Shown here: piece after piece, positions 40,490 to 49,446 of the stretch | Numbering within the stretch: the stretch's first letter is position 1 | Layout: each line of letters starts with the position of its first letter | DNA from: Chthoniobacter flavus | GTDB lineage: Bacteria; Verrucomicrobiota; Verrucomicrobiia; Chthoniobacterales; Chthoniobacteraceae | Length of the DNA stretch: 50,892 nucleotides | Assembly: GCA_945861435.1 (NCBI GenBank) | Contig: CAMAUX010000038.1 | Coordinates: forward strand, 1 to 50,892 | Direction: 5' to 3' | Notes under the pieces: model-generated | Databases searched by the model: none | Seen by the model: the letters and a program-made list of their open reading frames with translations, nothing else | Told to the model about the DNA's origin: nothing | Made by a program: the position numbers and the translations under genes

Positions 40490-41599
40490 TCAGGGGAAGA
40501 GCAGGAACCTTCCATTCGGAAGGGCGACGCCGGCCGCGCCAGTGCCGGGACTCGGTGTGTTGCCGGTGGTTCCCTGCGGCGCGCCGGTCGCGTCGTAGAG
40601 CTGCCATCCGAGCGTGTCGTTGTTCTTCCATGCAATGAGCGCCGAACCGTCTGCAGCGCCGAGTGCGAGAATGCCGGTGCGCATTCCATTCGTGCCGGGT
40701 GTCCGGATCTCTCCGGGGGGCAGCGGCGCGCCGTCCTTGTCGATGCGCGCGAAGTAAACGCGGCCCATGGTGGGCCATGCCGCGAGATAACCGGCGGCGG
40801 TGGGGGTCACGCTGAAATAAGTCATCGGGCAGGCGGCGACTTTCCATGGCGTGGTGCTGATACGGGTCCGTTTTACTTTACCGCCGACGGCCGGGTCGCG
40901 GAGAGCGAGCCACATGTCGCGCTCATTGTTAGTCTCTTCGCGGTAAAGCACCGCCAGCTTTCCGCCGGGGCCGTAGGTGCTGCTCGTCGTGCAGCAGCGG
41001 CAGGGGTTCCAGGCGGCATCAGGCTCGGCGGGGGAGGAGAAAGTCCCGCCACCATTGCGCGAGGTCATGGAGTAGAGTTTGCCCGAGAGGAATTGGACGG
41101 ATAACGCGCCCGCATTGCCAGCGGCGATGGAGAAACCTTCGCTGGGTTTGCGATTGATGTTCCGCACTGGAGTGAATGCCTTGGCCCCCGGCGCGAGGCT
41201 CGCGAGAAAGCAGCCCCACTCCTCCTTGGGCAGCTTCAGCTTCCATGCATTGGTGCCGAGTGCCACGTGCACGCGGCCGTCCCCGCCGACCGCAGCATCC
41301 CACACGCTGAATTCCAGACCCGGTTTGCGCGCGACGCTGTCCACGATGGGGATGGGCGTGCTGAAGGTGACCCCGCCATCGCGGGACATCACGTGCTGCG
41401 GTCCGCCGGTGGAATCGGCCAGCACATGGATCGCTCCATCCGGGGCCACCACGGCTTTGATGGCTTTCATTCCACCGGGGATCGCGATGGTGCGGACGCG
41501 GTCAGCGTCGTCTGCTGCGTGCAGCATGCCGCTCAGCACGAGTAATAGCGGAGACGCCAGCATCGCGACTAATGAACACAGCAGACGAGGAACTTGCAT
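40490..41599 (-). CDS. Secreted BNR-repeat (sialidase-like) protein
   Basis: Encodes 369 residues from the ATG at 41599, which opens a signal peptide (L-L-C-S-L-V-A-M-L-A-S ... L-H-A). Two Asp-box motifs are visible: M-S-R-D-G-G-V-T-F-S and S-R-N-G-G-G-T-F-S, the mark of BNR beta-propellers. Such folds include sialidases and many non-enzymatic sugar-binding proteins; catalytic residues of a true sialidase were not identified. It follows the DUF1501 gene by 126 bp on the same strand, probably one operon. Confidence 0.8.
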   Translation of the reverse strand: MQVPRLLCSLVAMLASPLLLVLSGMLHAADDADRVRTIAIPGGMKAIKAVVAPDGAIHVLADSTGGPQHVMSRDGGVTFSTPIPIVDSVARKPGLEFSVWDAAVGGDGRVHVALGTNAWKLKLPKEEWGCFLASLAPGAKAFTPVRNINRKPSEGFSIAAGNAGALSVQFLSGKLYSMTSRNGGGTFSSPAEPDAAWNPCRCCTTSSTYGPGGKLAVLYREETNNERDMWLALRDPAVGGKVKRTRISTTPWKVAACPMTYFSVTPTAAGYLAAWPTMGRVYFARIDKDGAPLPPGEIRTPGTNGMRTGILALGAADGSALIAWKNNDTLGWQLYDATGAPQGTTGNTPSPGTGAAGVALPNGRFLLFP

Positions 41600-41725
41600 A
41601 TTACGGGGGGAGTTTTGGGGTGGGGTCTCGGGGGCCTTCAAAAACGGCGATGTTGTATGAGTGCCACGCGGACAACGCATGGGATTCAGCCCGGAGGAAT
41701 TGCAGGAACCGTGTCTCGCGGATGA

Positions 41726-43093
41726 CTAGACCAGTTCGCGCAGTGGGAGCGCGCCGTTCTCGACGAGGTAATGCGGGCGGCCCTTTGCGTCGGTGAAGGT
41801 GGTGGAGGCCACGTCGATGCCGAGGTTTTGGTAAAGAGTGGCGAACACTTCCCCGAAGGTCACAGGGCGGCTGTCAGCCTCCCCTCCAAGGCGGTCCGTG
41901 GAGCCGATGACCTGTCCAGTGCGCATTCCCCCACCGGCCAGCAGCGCCATGGCGACGCGCGGCCAGTGGTCGCGGCCGGCTTGTGCGTTGATGGTCGGCG
42001 TGCGTCCGAATTCGCCCCACACAAGAACCGAGACATCCTTATCCAGCCCCCGCTGGTGCAGGTCCTCGACCAGCGCCGTGATGGCCGTGTCAAAGACGGG
42101 AAAGTCTTCGCGTTCCCGGGAAAAAATGTCGTTGTTGGCGCCGCCGTGCCAGTCCCACTTGCTGTAATTGACGGTGACGACACGCGCCCCGGCCTCCACC
42201 AGTCTGCGGGCGGTGAGGAAACTTTGGGGAACCCGCGGGGCGCCATTGCCATCGATGTGCTTTTTCACATCACCCGTGCCGTAGCGGGCGACGAGCCTCG
42301 GGTCCTCTTTCGAGAGGTCGAGCGCCTCGGCGAGGCGCGGGGAGGTGAGGATGCCCATGGCCTGCTGCGTGAAGGTGTCCATGGCGCCCATCCCGCCGCT
42401 CGCATCGATGTCGCGGCGGAATTGGTCGAAGCTGGAGAGGAGGCGCGCCCGGTCGTTGAGCCGATCCGTGGTGATGCCCTTCAGGACAAGGTCGTCCCGG
42501 CTCGGGCCGACATGACGGAACGCTGCATGGGCGGGCCCCGCGGCGCCGGGACCGGGTTCGTTGTAGGGCCCGTGCGTGCACTCGTAGCAGAGGCTGACGA
42601 AGGGCGGGATGGCTTCGTTGAAGCCGCTCTGCAGCTTTGCAACCAGACTGCCAAACTGCGGCCAGCCTCCGGGCGGCATCGCTGCTCCACGCGGAGCGCG
42701 GCCCGTGTAGCATTGATAGGCATCGTGCTCGCTCTGCGCGCCGACCAAGGAGCGGATCAGCGCGAACTTGTCCATCATCCGCGCCATGCGCGGGAATAAT
42801 TCGCAGATCTCAATCCCGGGCACATTGGTGCCGATGGGTTTGTGCGGTCCGGCGATCTCCCGCGGTGCGTTCGGCTTGAGGTCGAACATGTCCTGATGCG
42901 GCGGACCGCCCACCAGATAAATCAGGATGACCGCTTTGTGGGAGTTCTTGATGCCCGCGGCGGATTCGAGTGCGAGCAGGTTGGGAAGGGAAAGTCCCGT
43001 GGCCCCCATGGCTCCGATCTTCAGGAAATTACGGCGCGAAATACCGTCGCAGAGCGACTGCGAACGGTCCGGCGGGGCTAGGATCTTGAGCAT
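41726..43093 (-). CDS. DUF1501 family protein with Tat signal
   Basis: Encodes 455 residues from the ATG at 43093. A twin-arginine signal S-R-R-N-F-L-K-I-G-A-M-G-A-T-G lies at about residues 18-32, then H-K-A-V-I-L-I-Y-L-V-G-G-P-P-H-Q-D-M-F-D and a late W-G-E-F-G-R-T-P, the DUF1501 signature related to alkaline phosphatase/sulfatase folds. In Planctomycetes and Verrucomicrobia such genes usually pair with a DUF1549/DUF1553 cytochrome-like gene; here the downstream partner is a BNR protein instead. Periplasmic, folded before export. Confidence 0.92.
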   Translation of the reverse strand: MLKILAPPDRSQSLCDGISRRNFLKIGAMGATGLSLPNLLALESAAGIKNSHKAVILIYLVGGPPHQDMFDLKPNAPREIAGPHKPIGTNVPGIEICELFPRMARMMDKFALIRSLVGAQSEHDAYQCYTGRAPRGAAMPPGGWPQFGSLVAKLQSGFNEAIPPFVSLCYECTHGPYNEPGPGAAGPAHAAFRHVGPSRDDLVLKGITTDRLNDRARLLSSFDQFRRDIDASGGMGAMDTFTQQAMGILTSPRLAEALDLSKEDPRLVARYGTGDVKKHIDGNGAPRVPQSFLTARRLVEAGARVVTVNYSKWDWHGGANNDIFSREREDFPVFDTAITALVEDLHQRGLDKDVSVLVWGEFGRTPTINAQAGRDHWPRVAMALLAGGGMRTGQVIGSTDRLGGEADSRPVTFGEVFATLYQNLGIDVASTTFTDAKGRPHYLVENGALPLRELV

Positions 43094-43142
43094 GGGGGGG
43101 AAGGCGGGGCCGGAGGTTATCACCCAACCGCGCCAGACCATT

Positions 43143-43172
43143 AATATGTCAGCTATTAGCTAGCTCCGTCAA
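43143..43172 (-). promoter_or_regulatory. Possible sigma70-type promoter of the DUF1501 gene
   Basis: On the minus strand TTGACG (43172-43167) and CATATT (43148-43143) are 18 nt apart, in an AT-rich patch. This predicts a leader of about 43 nt before the ATG at 43093. Confidence 0.38.
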
Positions 43173-43367
43173 TTCCGAGACCGGGGGGAGCGTGCGCCGC
43201 AGGCCGATAATATAATACCAAGGCTCGCACATTACCGTGGCATCCGCCGGGCGCTCAGATCCCTGCGCCGTCGCTCTGCAGTCAGGGGCGAGTGGTACTT
43301 AGATAATGGGCTTCGCCGTGGTATTTGAGGGGGGCCGACGGCGGCAGGCAGACGCATGCAAACAGTG

Positions 43368-44175
43368 GAGCCGATGAGGACAGGCAAGGTTTTCTTCATA
43401 GTCGTCCTTCTCGCGCCCCAGCCCGGGGCGCGTCGCGTGGGGAAACGGGTTCCGGTGGTTCCCGCAATCCGCTTTGCGGATTGCGTTCACCGACCGGCTT
43501 GCTCTCATGCCTCCGGCATGGCGGCATGGCGGAGATGCGGAACACCGAGCGCCTGATCCTCGGTTGGAAACTTCACGGCGTCGTGACCATTTGACACACA
43601 CACTCTCCCTTTTTTTGTAACTTGGTGCCGTGGTGCCTTGGTGTGAGTCATTGCGCCTGAAGGTCACGCCAAGGCACCAGGGCACCAAGGAGCGAGCCGA
43701 TGAGGACAGGCAAGGTTTCCTCCATAGTCGTCCTTCTCGCGCCCCAGCCCGGGGCGCGTCGCGTGGGGAAACGGGGTCCGGTGGTTCCCTCCATCCGCTT
43801 TGCGGACTGCGTTCACCGACCGGCTATTCGCTCTCATGCCTCCGGCATGGCGGCATGGCGGAGATGCGGAACACCGAGCGCCTGATCTTCGGTTGGAAGC
43901 TTTACGGAGTCGTGACCATTCGACACACACACTCTCCCTTTTTTTGTAACTTGGTGCCGTGGTGCCTTGGTGTGAGTCATTGCGCCTGAAGGTCACGCCA
44001 AGGCACCAAGGAGCGAGCCGATGAGGACAGGCAAGGTTTCCTCCATAGTTGTCCTTCTCGCGCCCCAGCCCGGGGCGCGTCGCGTGGGGAAACGGGTTCC
44101 GGTGGTTCCCTCCATCCGCTTTGCGGACTGCGGTCACCGACCGGCTATTCGCTCTCATGCCTCCGGCATGGCGGA
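43368..44175 (-). repeat. Tandem array of 321-326-bp composite repeats (inverted family A/B)
   Basis: Units begin with GAGCCGATGAGGACAGGCAAGG at 43368, 43694 and 44015; the third is cut near ATGCCTCCGGCATGGCGGA at 44158-44176. Within each: GCGCCCC/GGGGCGC, a hairpin around the CCGCTTTGCGG core, ATGCCTCCGGCAT, and (units one and two) a long hairpin with GTGCCTTGGTGTGA (43621-43690 and 43950-44011). The order is the reverse complement of the copies at 38.74 and 50.71 kb. It separates the DUF1501 gene from the 3' end of the helicase gene; no gene is seen in 43094-44320. Confidence 0.93.
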
Positions 44176-44320
44176 CAGTGGGAGCGACTGTTTCGTGGCC
44201 GAGCTAACCCATCGATGCATGGCCGATGCCTTTAACTCAGTGCCATTCCGTTCAGGAGCTCAAGGAAAGAGCAACGCGCGCGTGCATGCGGGAACCCGCT
44301 TGGCAGCATGCGGGGGCAGG

Positions 44321-45436
44321 TCAGCGCATCTCATGAAAGGTGAGGCTCAGGGTCTGCCCGAGCTTCGCAATCTCCTGTCTTTCATTCGGGCAGATCAGGG
44401 CAATCGAAACACCGGGCCGTCCTGCGCGCCCCGTCCGGCCGCTGCGATGGGTGTAGTATTCCACCTTCTCCGGCAACTGGTGATGGAGCACGAAGGCCAG
44501 GCCTTCCACATCGATCCCGCGCGCCGCCACATCCGTCGCGATGAGGAATTGGAAGCGGCCCTTGCGAAAGGAGCGCAGAACCTTGTCGCGCTCAGTCTGC
44601 ATGAGGTCCCCCTGAAGAACCCCGACGGGCTGGCCCCGGCCTCTGAGCTCCTCGAAAAGGCGGATCGCCCCGGCCCGTGTCCGGCAGAAGACCACGCCCC
44701 GGTCCTCGCCTTGGGCGCGGAGGAAGTCGTCGATGCGGTCGTCCTTCTCCCGGATCTGGCAGACCATGAAGTGATGGGAGATATCCCGGTTCACGACGTG
44801 CCTGTGGTCGATCTGGATGCTTTGGGCCTGCGGCGACATGTAGTCGGTGATCAACGCGCGCACACCGCGCGGGATGGTCGCCGAGAAAAGCCATGTCGCC
44901 TCGCGCCCCTTGGTCTGCTCGCAAATCGACGAGACTTCCCTGCGAAAGCCGAGGTTGAGCATTTCATCGGCCTCATCGAGCACGAGGATCTTGGCCGCCT
45001 CGAGGGTCAGCGCCCCGCGGTCTAGAAGGTCGAGCAGGCGGCCCGGTGTGACGACGATTGCGTGGGTGGGCCGTCGCAGCGCCTCGACCTGACGGTCGAT
45101 CTTGTCGCCGCCGGTGAGCACCTCGACGAAGATCTTTTGCGCGCAGAACTTGGTGAACCGGAAGAGTTGTTTGCCGATCTGCTTGGCCAGTTCGCGCGTC
45201 GGTGCGACAACCACGGCTTGGATGGCGCGCTTCTCCGGGTCGATGCGCATCAGCAGTGGAATGCCAAACGCCGCCGTCTTGCCCGTGCCGGTCTGCGCCT
45301 GCGCGATAAAGTCCCGCCCCCCGGTGAGCAGAAAGGGGATGGCCTCACTCTGGATGGGTGTCGGTTCGTGGATCCTTAGTTCGGCCAGTCCTTGGATGAG
45401 ATCGTCCCGGACGCCCAGCGATTTAAAGGTGTTCAA
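44321..45436 (-). CDS. DEAD-box RNA helicase
   Basis: Encodes 371 residues if it starts at the TTG at 45436. All core motifs are present: P-T-P-I-Q (Q motif), A-Q-T-G-T-G-K-T, P-T-R-E-L-A, T-P-G-R, D-E-A-D, S-A-T, F-C-R-T, R-G-I-D-V and H-R-S-G-R-T-G-R-A-G. It stops right after the second RecA-like domain, giving a minimal helicase without the usual basic tail. No ATG or GTG lies in frame before the divergent SNF2 gene, hence the TTG; the conserved part begins at F-K-S-L-G. Likely roles are rRNA processing or mRNA decay. Confidence 0.88.
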   Translation of the reverse strand: MNTFKSLGVRDDLIQGLAELRIHEPTPIQSEAIPFLLTGGRDFIAQAQTGTGKTAAFGIPLLMRIDPEKRAIQAVVVAPTRELAKQIGKQLFRFTKFCAQKIFVEVLTGGDKIDRQVEALRRPTHAIVVTPGRLLDLLDRGALTLEAAKILVLDEADEMLNLGFRREVSSICEQTKGREATWLFSATIPRGVRALITDYMSPQAQSIQIDHRHVVNRDISHHFMVCQIREKDDRIDDFLRAQGEDRGVVFCRTRAGAIRLFEELRGRGQPVGVLQGDLMQTERDKVLRSFRKGRFQFLIATDVAARGIDVEGLAFVLHHQLPEKVEYYTHRSGRTGRAGRPGVSIALICPNERQEIAKLGQTLSLTFHEMR

Positions 45437-45623
45437 TGTGGTGGTTGTTAGGAGACCCGCCAGTGGGGACTGGAATCCCGCGTCCAGCAACCATGATCTT
45501 GAGAAGATGACACATTCGGTGCGCAAAGGTGGCTCCAGCGGCGAAGGCTGCGTCCCATAAGCGAACCCCTCTTGATAACGGCACGCTCCCGCAGTTAGCT
45601 CCACACCGACGATCGTCGTCCCC

Positions 45624-48302
45624 ATGAACTCTGAAGAGGAATCCCTGTTCTGCACCCCCGAACCGCGCCTCGCCGCCGGGGATGCGGCCGGACGCGCCGT
45701 CGTCGCCGCTTTCGCGGATGGCGATGCGCGCGGCGTTCTCCACCTCGCGGGAGCGGGACTCCGTGAGGAACTGCCGCCCGCCCTCGCATGGGCGAGGGAA
45801 TGGGGCCGCCGGTTTCTCGCGAGCCTTTGCCAGCACCGCGACCCGGCCACCCTTCCGCCCGCGTCGGTGCTCGATCGCGAGGATTTTATCGCCTCCGCGC
45901 CGCCCTTGCGAGGCGCGGAATATCTGAGCCCCGAGCTGGCGCATCGGATCTGGGAAGAGCTGAGAAGCCTTGCTGCTGCGGAGTCTGCGGCGCATTCCGG
46001 GGGCTTGGAGGGATGGCTGCGGGAGCACAGCCCTGTGTGGCATCTGGTGGGGCGGGTCACCCTGCACCTTGCTGAAAACAAGCGGAACGAGGAGAAGCCG
46101 TTCGCATTTCTGGCGACCTACACCGACAAGGTCTCCAGCGCGGGGCGCGTCCAGCATCTTCCGCTTGGCCGCGCGGTGCAGGCTTACACGGAGCAGAAGA
46201 ACCAGGCCGTGCTTGATGCGCTGCTGCGCCCCGTGCGCACCGCATCGGAGCAGAGCGCCCTTCTCCGGGAACTGCTCGAAACGCGCAGGATTTTTCAAGC
46301 CCTCGCATGGTCGCCGGACGATGCCTTTCGCTTTCTCCGCGAGATCCCGTTGCTGGAGCAGTGCGGCCTCGTGGTGAAGGTGCCCGACTGGTGGAAGAAC
46401 CGCAGACCATCGCGGCCGATGGTGTCCGTCACCATCGACACTCCGCGTAAATCCGGTGTCGGGCTGGACGCCCTGCTCTCCTTCAAGGCGGGTGTCACGC
46501 TCGACGGTTCCCCGCTGACCCCAGAGGAACAGCGCCTTCTCCGCGCCACCGCCACAGGACTCGTGAACCTGCGGGGCCAGTGGGTGGAGGTGGATCGCGA
46601 TCGGCTCGGCAGCGTGCTTGAGCACTGGGCGAAGGTCCAGGCGGCGCACCAAGCCGGCACCCTCTCCTTCCACGAGGGAATGCGCTGGCTCTCCGGTTAC
46701 CCCGGTGGCGCACCGGGTGCCGCGGGCATCACCGATCCCGCTCTGGATTCCGCCGCGGAATGGTCCGAGGTGATCGCGGGCACGAACCTCGAAGCCGCAC
46801 TCGCAAGGCTGCGCGAACCCACGGAAACTGAGGAGCCACCGGGGCTGAAGGCCGACCTTCGTCCGTATCAGAAGCGGGGGGTGGCGTGGATGGAGAGTCT
46901 TGGCCGGCTCGGCCTTGGCGCGTGTCTCGCCGACGACATGGGTTTGGGAAAGACCGTTCAGGTGATCGCGCTCCTGTGCATCCGCAGAGCCGCGCGGAGG
47001 CCCGGAACGCCGCCCAGTCTGCTCGTCGTGCCGGCTTCGTTGGTGGGGAACTGGAGTTCCGAACTACACCGCTTTGCCCCGCATCTCCGGGTGCTGGCGG
47101 GCCATCCCGGCAGCGTTTCAAAAGAGACTCTTCAAGAGCTCGCGCGTTCGCCTGTGGAAGCGCTCCGTGGCTTCGATGCACTCCTCACCACGTACGGGCT
47201 CCTGCAACGCGCCCCCTCCCTTTTGGAATCCGATTGGGACCTCGCCGTGCTCGACGAGGCGCAGGCCATCAAAAACCCGGCCACCGCACAGGCGCGCTCC
47301 GTGAAGAAACTGCGCACGCGTGCCCGGCTCGCGCTCACGGGCACACCGGTGGAGAACAGGCTGGGAGACCTTTGGAGCCTTTTCGACTTCCTCAACCCCG
47401 GGCTGCTCGGACGCGCACAGGAGTTCGCCCAAGCCGCCCAAAGGATGGCCAAGGCTGGCTACGCGCCGTTGCGCAAGCTGACCGCCCCGTATCTTCTGCG
47501 CCGGTTGAAGACCGACCGCCGGATCATCTCGGATCTGCCGGACAAGACGGAGGTGCATGCCCACTGCGCGCTCACCAAGAAACAGGCCGTCCTTTACGGG
47601 AAACTGGTCGGGCAGCTCAAAGCCGATCTCGATAATCCGCAGCTCGATCCGAACGAAAGGCGCGGGCTCGTGCTTGGCTACCTCATCCGCTTCAAGCAGG
47701 TCTGCAATCATCCCAGCCACTGGAGTGGCGATGGGCGGTTCGATCCGGACGACAGCGGCAAATTCCTGCGCCTCACCGAACTCGCATCGGAATTCGCCGA
47801 GCGCCAGGAGCGCTGTCTCGTTTTTACCCAGTTCCGCGAGATGACGGAGCCCATCGCCACGCATCTGGCCTCGGTCTTCGGCCGACCAGGACTCGTCCTC
47901 CATGGCGGCACCGCGGTCAAACAGCGGCCCCGGTTGGTCGAGCAGTTCCAGCGTCCGGACGGTCCACCCTTCTTTGTGCTCACGGTGAAGGCGGGAGGCA
48001 CAGGCCTCACACTCACCGCGGCCAGCCAAGTGATCCACTTTGACCGTTGGTGGAATCCGGCAGTCGAGAACCAAGCCACCGACCGCGCCTTCCGGATCGG
48101 CCAGAAGCGCAACGTGCTGGTTCACAAGTTTGTCTGCCCCGGCACGATCGAGGAGAAGGTCGACGCCCTCCTTTCCCAAAAAGGCGCGCTGGCAGAAGAG
48201 CTGCTCTCCGGCGAAGGTGGCGCGCAGAAGCTTCTCACCGAAATGTCGGACGCCGATCTCCTCAACCTCGTGCGACTCGACCTCCACGCCGCTGGCATCT
48301 GA
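45624..48302 (+). CDS. SNF2-family helicase/ATPase
   Basis: Encodes 892 residues. The N-terminal 400 residues form the SNF2-associated region; the motor has L-R-P-Y-Q-K-R-G-V-A-W-M, D-D-M-G-L-G-K-T (Walker A lysine near residue 443), D-E-A-Q, L-T-G-T-P-V-E-N-R, V-F-T-Q-F and D-R-A-F-R-I-G-Q-K-R-N-V. Such proteins move on double-stranded DNA or displace bound proteins. The next gene, 21 bp downstream, encodes a SWIM zinc finger, a recurrent partner. It diverges from the DEAD-box gene over about 187 bp. Confidence 0.94.
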   Translation: MNSEEESLFCTPEPRLAAGDAAGRAVVAAFADGDARGVLHLAGAGLREELPPALAWAREWGRRFLASLCQHRDPATLPPASVLDREDFIASAPPLRGAEYLSPELAHRIWEELRSLAAAESAAHSGGLEGWLREHSPVWHLVGRVTLHLAENKRNEEKPFAFLATYTDKVSSAGRVQHLPLGRAVQAYTEQKNQAVLDALLRPVRTASEQSALLRELLETRRIFQALAWSPDDAFRFLREIPLLEQCGLVVKVPDWWKNRRPSRPMVSVTIDTPRKSGVGLDALLSFKAGVTLDGSPLTPEEQRLLRATATGLVNLRGQWVEVDRDRLGSVLEHWAKVQAAHQAGTLSFHEGMRWLSGYPGGAPGAAGITDPALDSAAEWSEVIAGTNLEAALARLREPTETEEPPGLKADLRPYQKRGVAWMESLGRLGLGACLADDMGLGKTVQVIALLCIRRAARRPGTPPSLLVVPASLVGNWSSELHRFAPHLRVLAGHPGSVSKETLQELARSPVEALRGFDALLTTYGLLQRAPSLLESDWDLAVLDEAQAIKNPATAQARSVKKLRTRARLALTGTPVENRLGDLWSLFDFLNPGLLGRAQEFAQAAQRMAKAGYAPLRKLTAPYLLRRLKTDRRIISDLPDKTEVHAHCALTKKQAVLYGKLVGQLKADLDNPQLDPNERRGLVLGYLIRFKQVCNHPSHWSGDGRFDPDDSGKFLRLTELASEFAERQERCLVFTQFREMTEPIATHLASVFGRPGLVLHGGTAVKQRPRLVEQFQRPDGPPFFVLTVKAGGTGLTLTAASQVIHFDRWWNPAVENQATDRAFRIGQKRNVLVHKFVCPGTIEEKVDALLSQKGALAEELLSGEGGAQKLLTEMSDADLLNLVRLDLHAAGI

Positions 48303-48323
48303 CAATCAACCCGCATTCACGCC

Positions 48324-49256
48324 ATGTCCTGGTACTCCTATTCTTCCGGTCAAGAACTCAGGAATGAACTCGACGCAAAGCTCGAACAACGTCGCAAACG
48401 CGGTGAATCATTCGTCCCGGTTCAGGTTCAGAGCAAAGGCAGTCACATCGCGCAAACCTTCTGGGGAAGAGCATGGTGCCGCCATTTGGAGGCCTATCAT
48501 GATTATCGGTCCCGCCTCCCGAGGGGGCGTTCCTATCTGCGGCAAGGCAACGTCTACAACCTCCTTATCGAGCCCGGCCTCGTGTCAGCGCAGGTCGCCG
48601 GCTCCTCCCTCTACGAGGTCCAAGTCCACATCCAACCCCTCCCGCAGCCGGACTGGGTGACGATTCGCAAAGCCTGTGCGGGCCAGGTCGGCAGCCTTCT
48701 GGATCTCCTCGGAGGCAGGCTCGGCTCCGGTGTTCTCGAGCTGATCAGCGACCCCGCGCGCGGCCTCTTCCCCGCACCCAAACAAATTCGGATGTCCTGC
48801 ACCTGCCCCGATTGGGCGGACATGTGCAAGCACGTCGCCGCCACCCTTTACGGGGTCGGCGTGGTTTTTGATTCCGATCCCGCGCTCTTCTTCCGACTGC
48901 GCGGAGTCGACCCCGCCGAACTCCTCGCGCAGGGTGCGCGCGAAGCCATTGCCACCGTTCATTCCGCAGCTCCTGAACTCGCTCCGGAGGACCTCGGCGC
49001 CCTCTTCGGGATCGACCTCGCAACCGACCTCCCGCCTGAACCTGAGCCTTTGAAAAAAGCCGCGCCGCGCGCAAAGAAGGCCGCGCCTGGAAAAGCTCCG
49101 AAGCCTGCTGGCGGAAAGTCCAAGACCCGCAAGGACACTCCTCCGAGGAAGGCGGCAAAGGCGCCAGCGCCGGTCAAATGCCGCGGGCCTGCCCGTGGCA
49201 AAGCTACTGAGAAAGCCGCTTCCCGGCTCACCCGGCGGAAGGCCGGACGTGGATAG
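48324..49256 (+). CDS. SWIM zinc-finger protein with basic tail
   Basis: Encodes 310 residues. The SWIM motif C159-T-C161-x6-C168-K-H170 lies mid-protein. N-terminal W-G-R-A-W-C-R-H-L-E and G-R-S-Y-L-R-Q-G-N-V match the family that accompanies bacterial SNF2 proteins. Residues about 240-310 are a Lys/Ala/Pro/Arg-rich tail resembling histone H1-like DNA-binding tails. It probably binds DNA and works with the SNF2 ATPase, with which it is co-transcribed (21-bp gap). Confidence 0.92.
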   Translation: MSWYSYSSGQELRNELDAKLEQRRKRGESFVPVQVQSKGSHIAQTFWGRAWCRHLEAYHDYRSRLPRGRSYLRQGNVYNLLIEPGLVSAQVAGSSLYEVQVHIQPLPQPDWVTIRKACAGQVGSLLDLLGGRLGSGVLELISDPARGLFPAPKQIRMSCTCPDWADMCKHVAATLYGVGVVFDSDPALFFRLRGVDPAELLAQGAREAIATVHSAAPELAPEDLGALFGIDLATDLPPEPEPLKKAAPRAKKAAPGKAPKPAGGKSKTRKDTPPRKAAKAPAPVKCRGPARGKATEKAASRLTRRKAGRG

Positions 49257-49446
49257 TGGAGTGGCGCGGGTGATGAGGGCGCATCTGCCAGAGGCCGCTC
49301 ATCCACTGGGCTGATCGTTCGCCGGGCTTTGGCTCGAGGTGTTCAACGCACCGGCCTCCACTCTGGGGCCTTCCCGACTCACGCCGGGCTTTTCTGTATC
49401 GTATCCGCTGGCGGACTCACTAGCGTCTCAACCCACCCTTCCCTCC

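Noticed and set aside
43203-43210. GCCGATAA resembling a sigma28 -10 element
   Set aside because: No -35 match at 11 nt spacing and no gene follows on that strand.
43325-44158. Open frames of about 60-160 residues in both directions across the composite repeats
   Set aside because: Each repeats with the DNA unit and translates hairpin DNA; no independent support for coding.
45437-46081. Longer helicase start upstream of 45436
   Set aside because: The extension overlaps the divergent SNF2 gene and has low-complexity sequence unlike any helicase.
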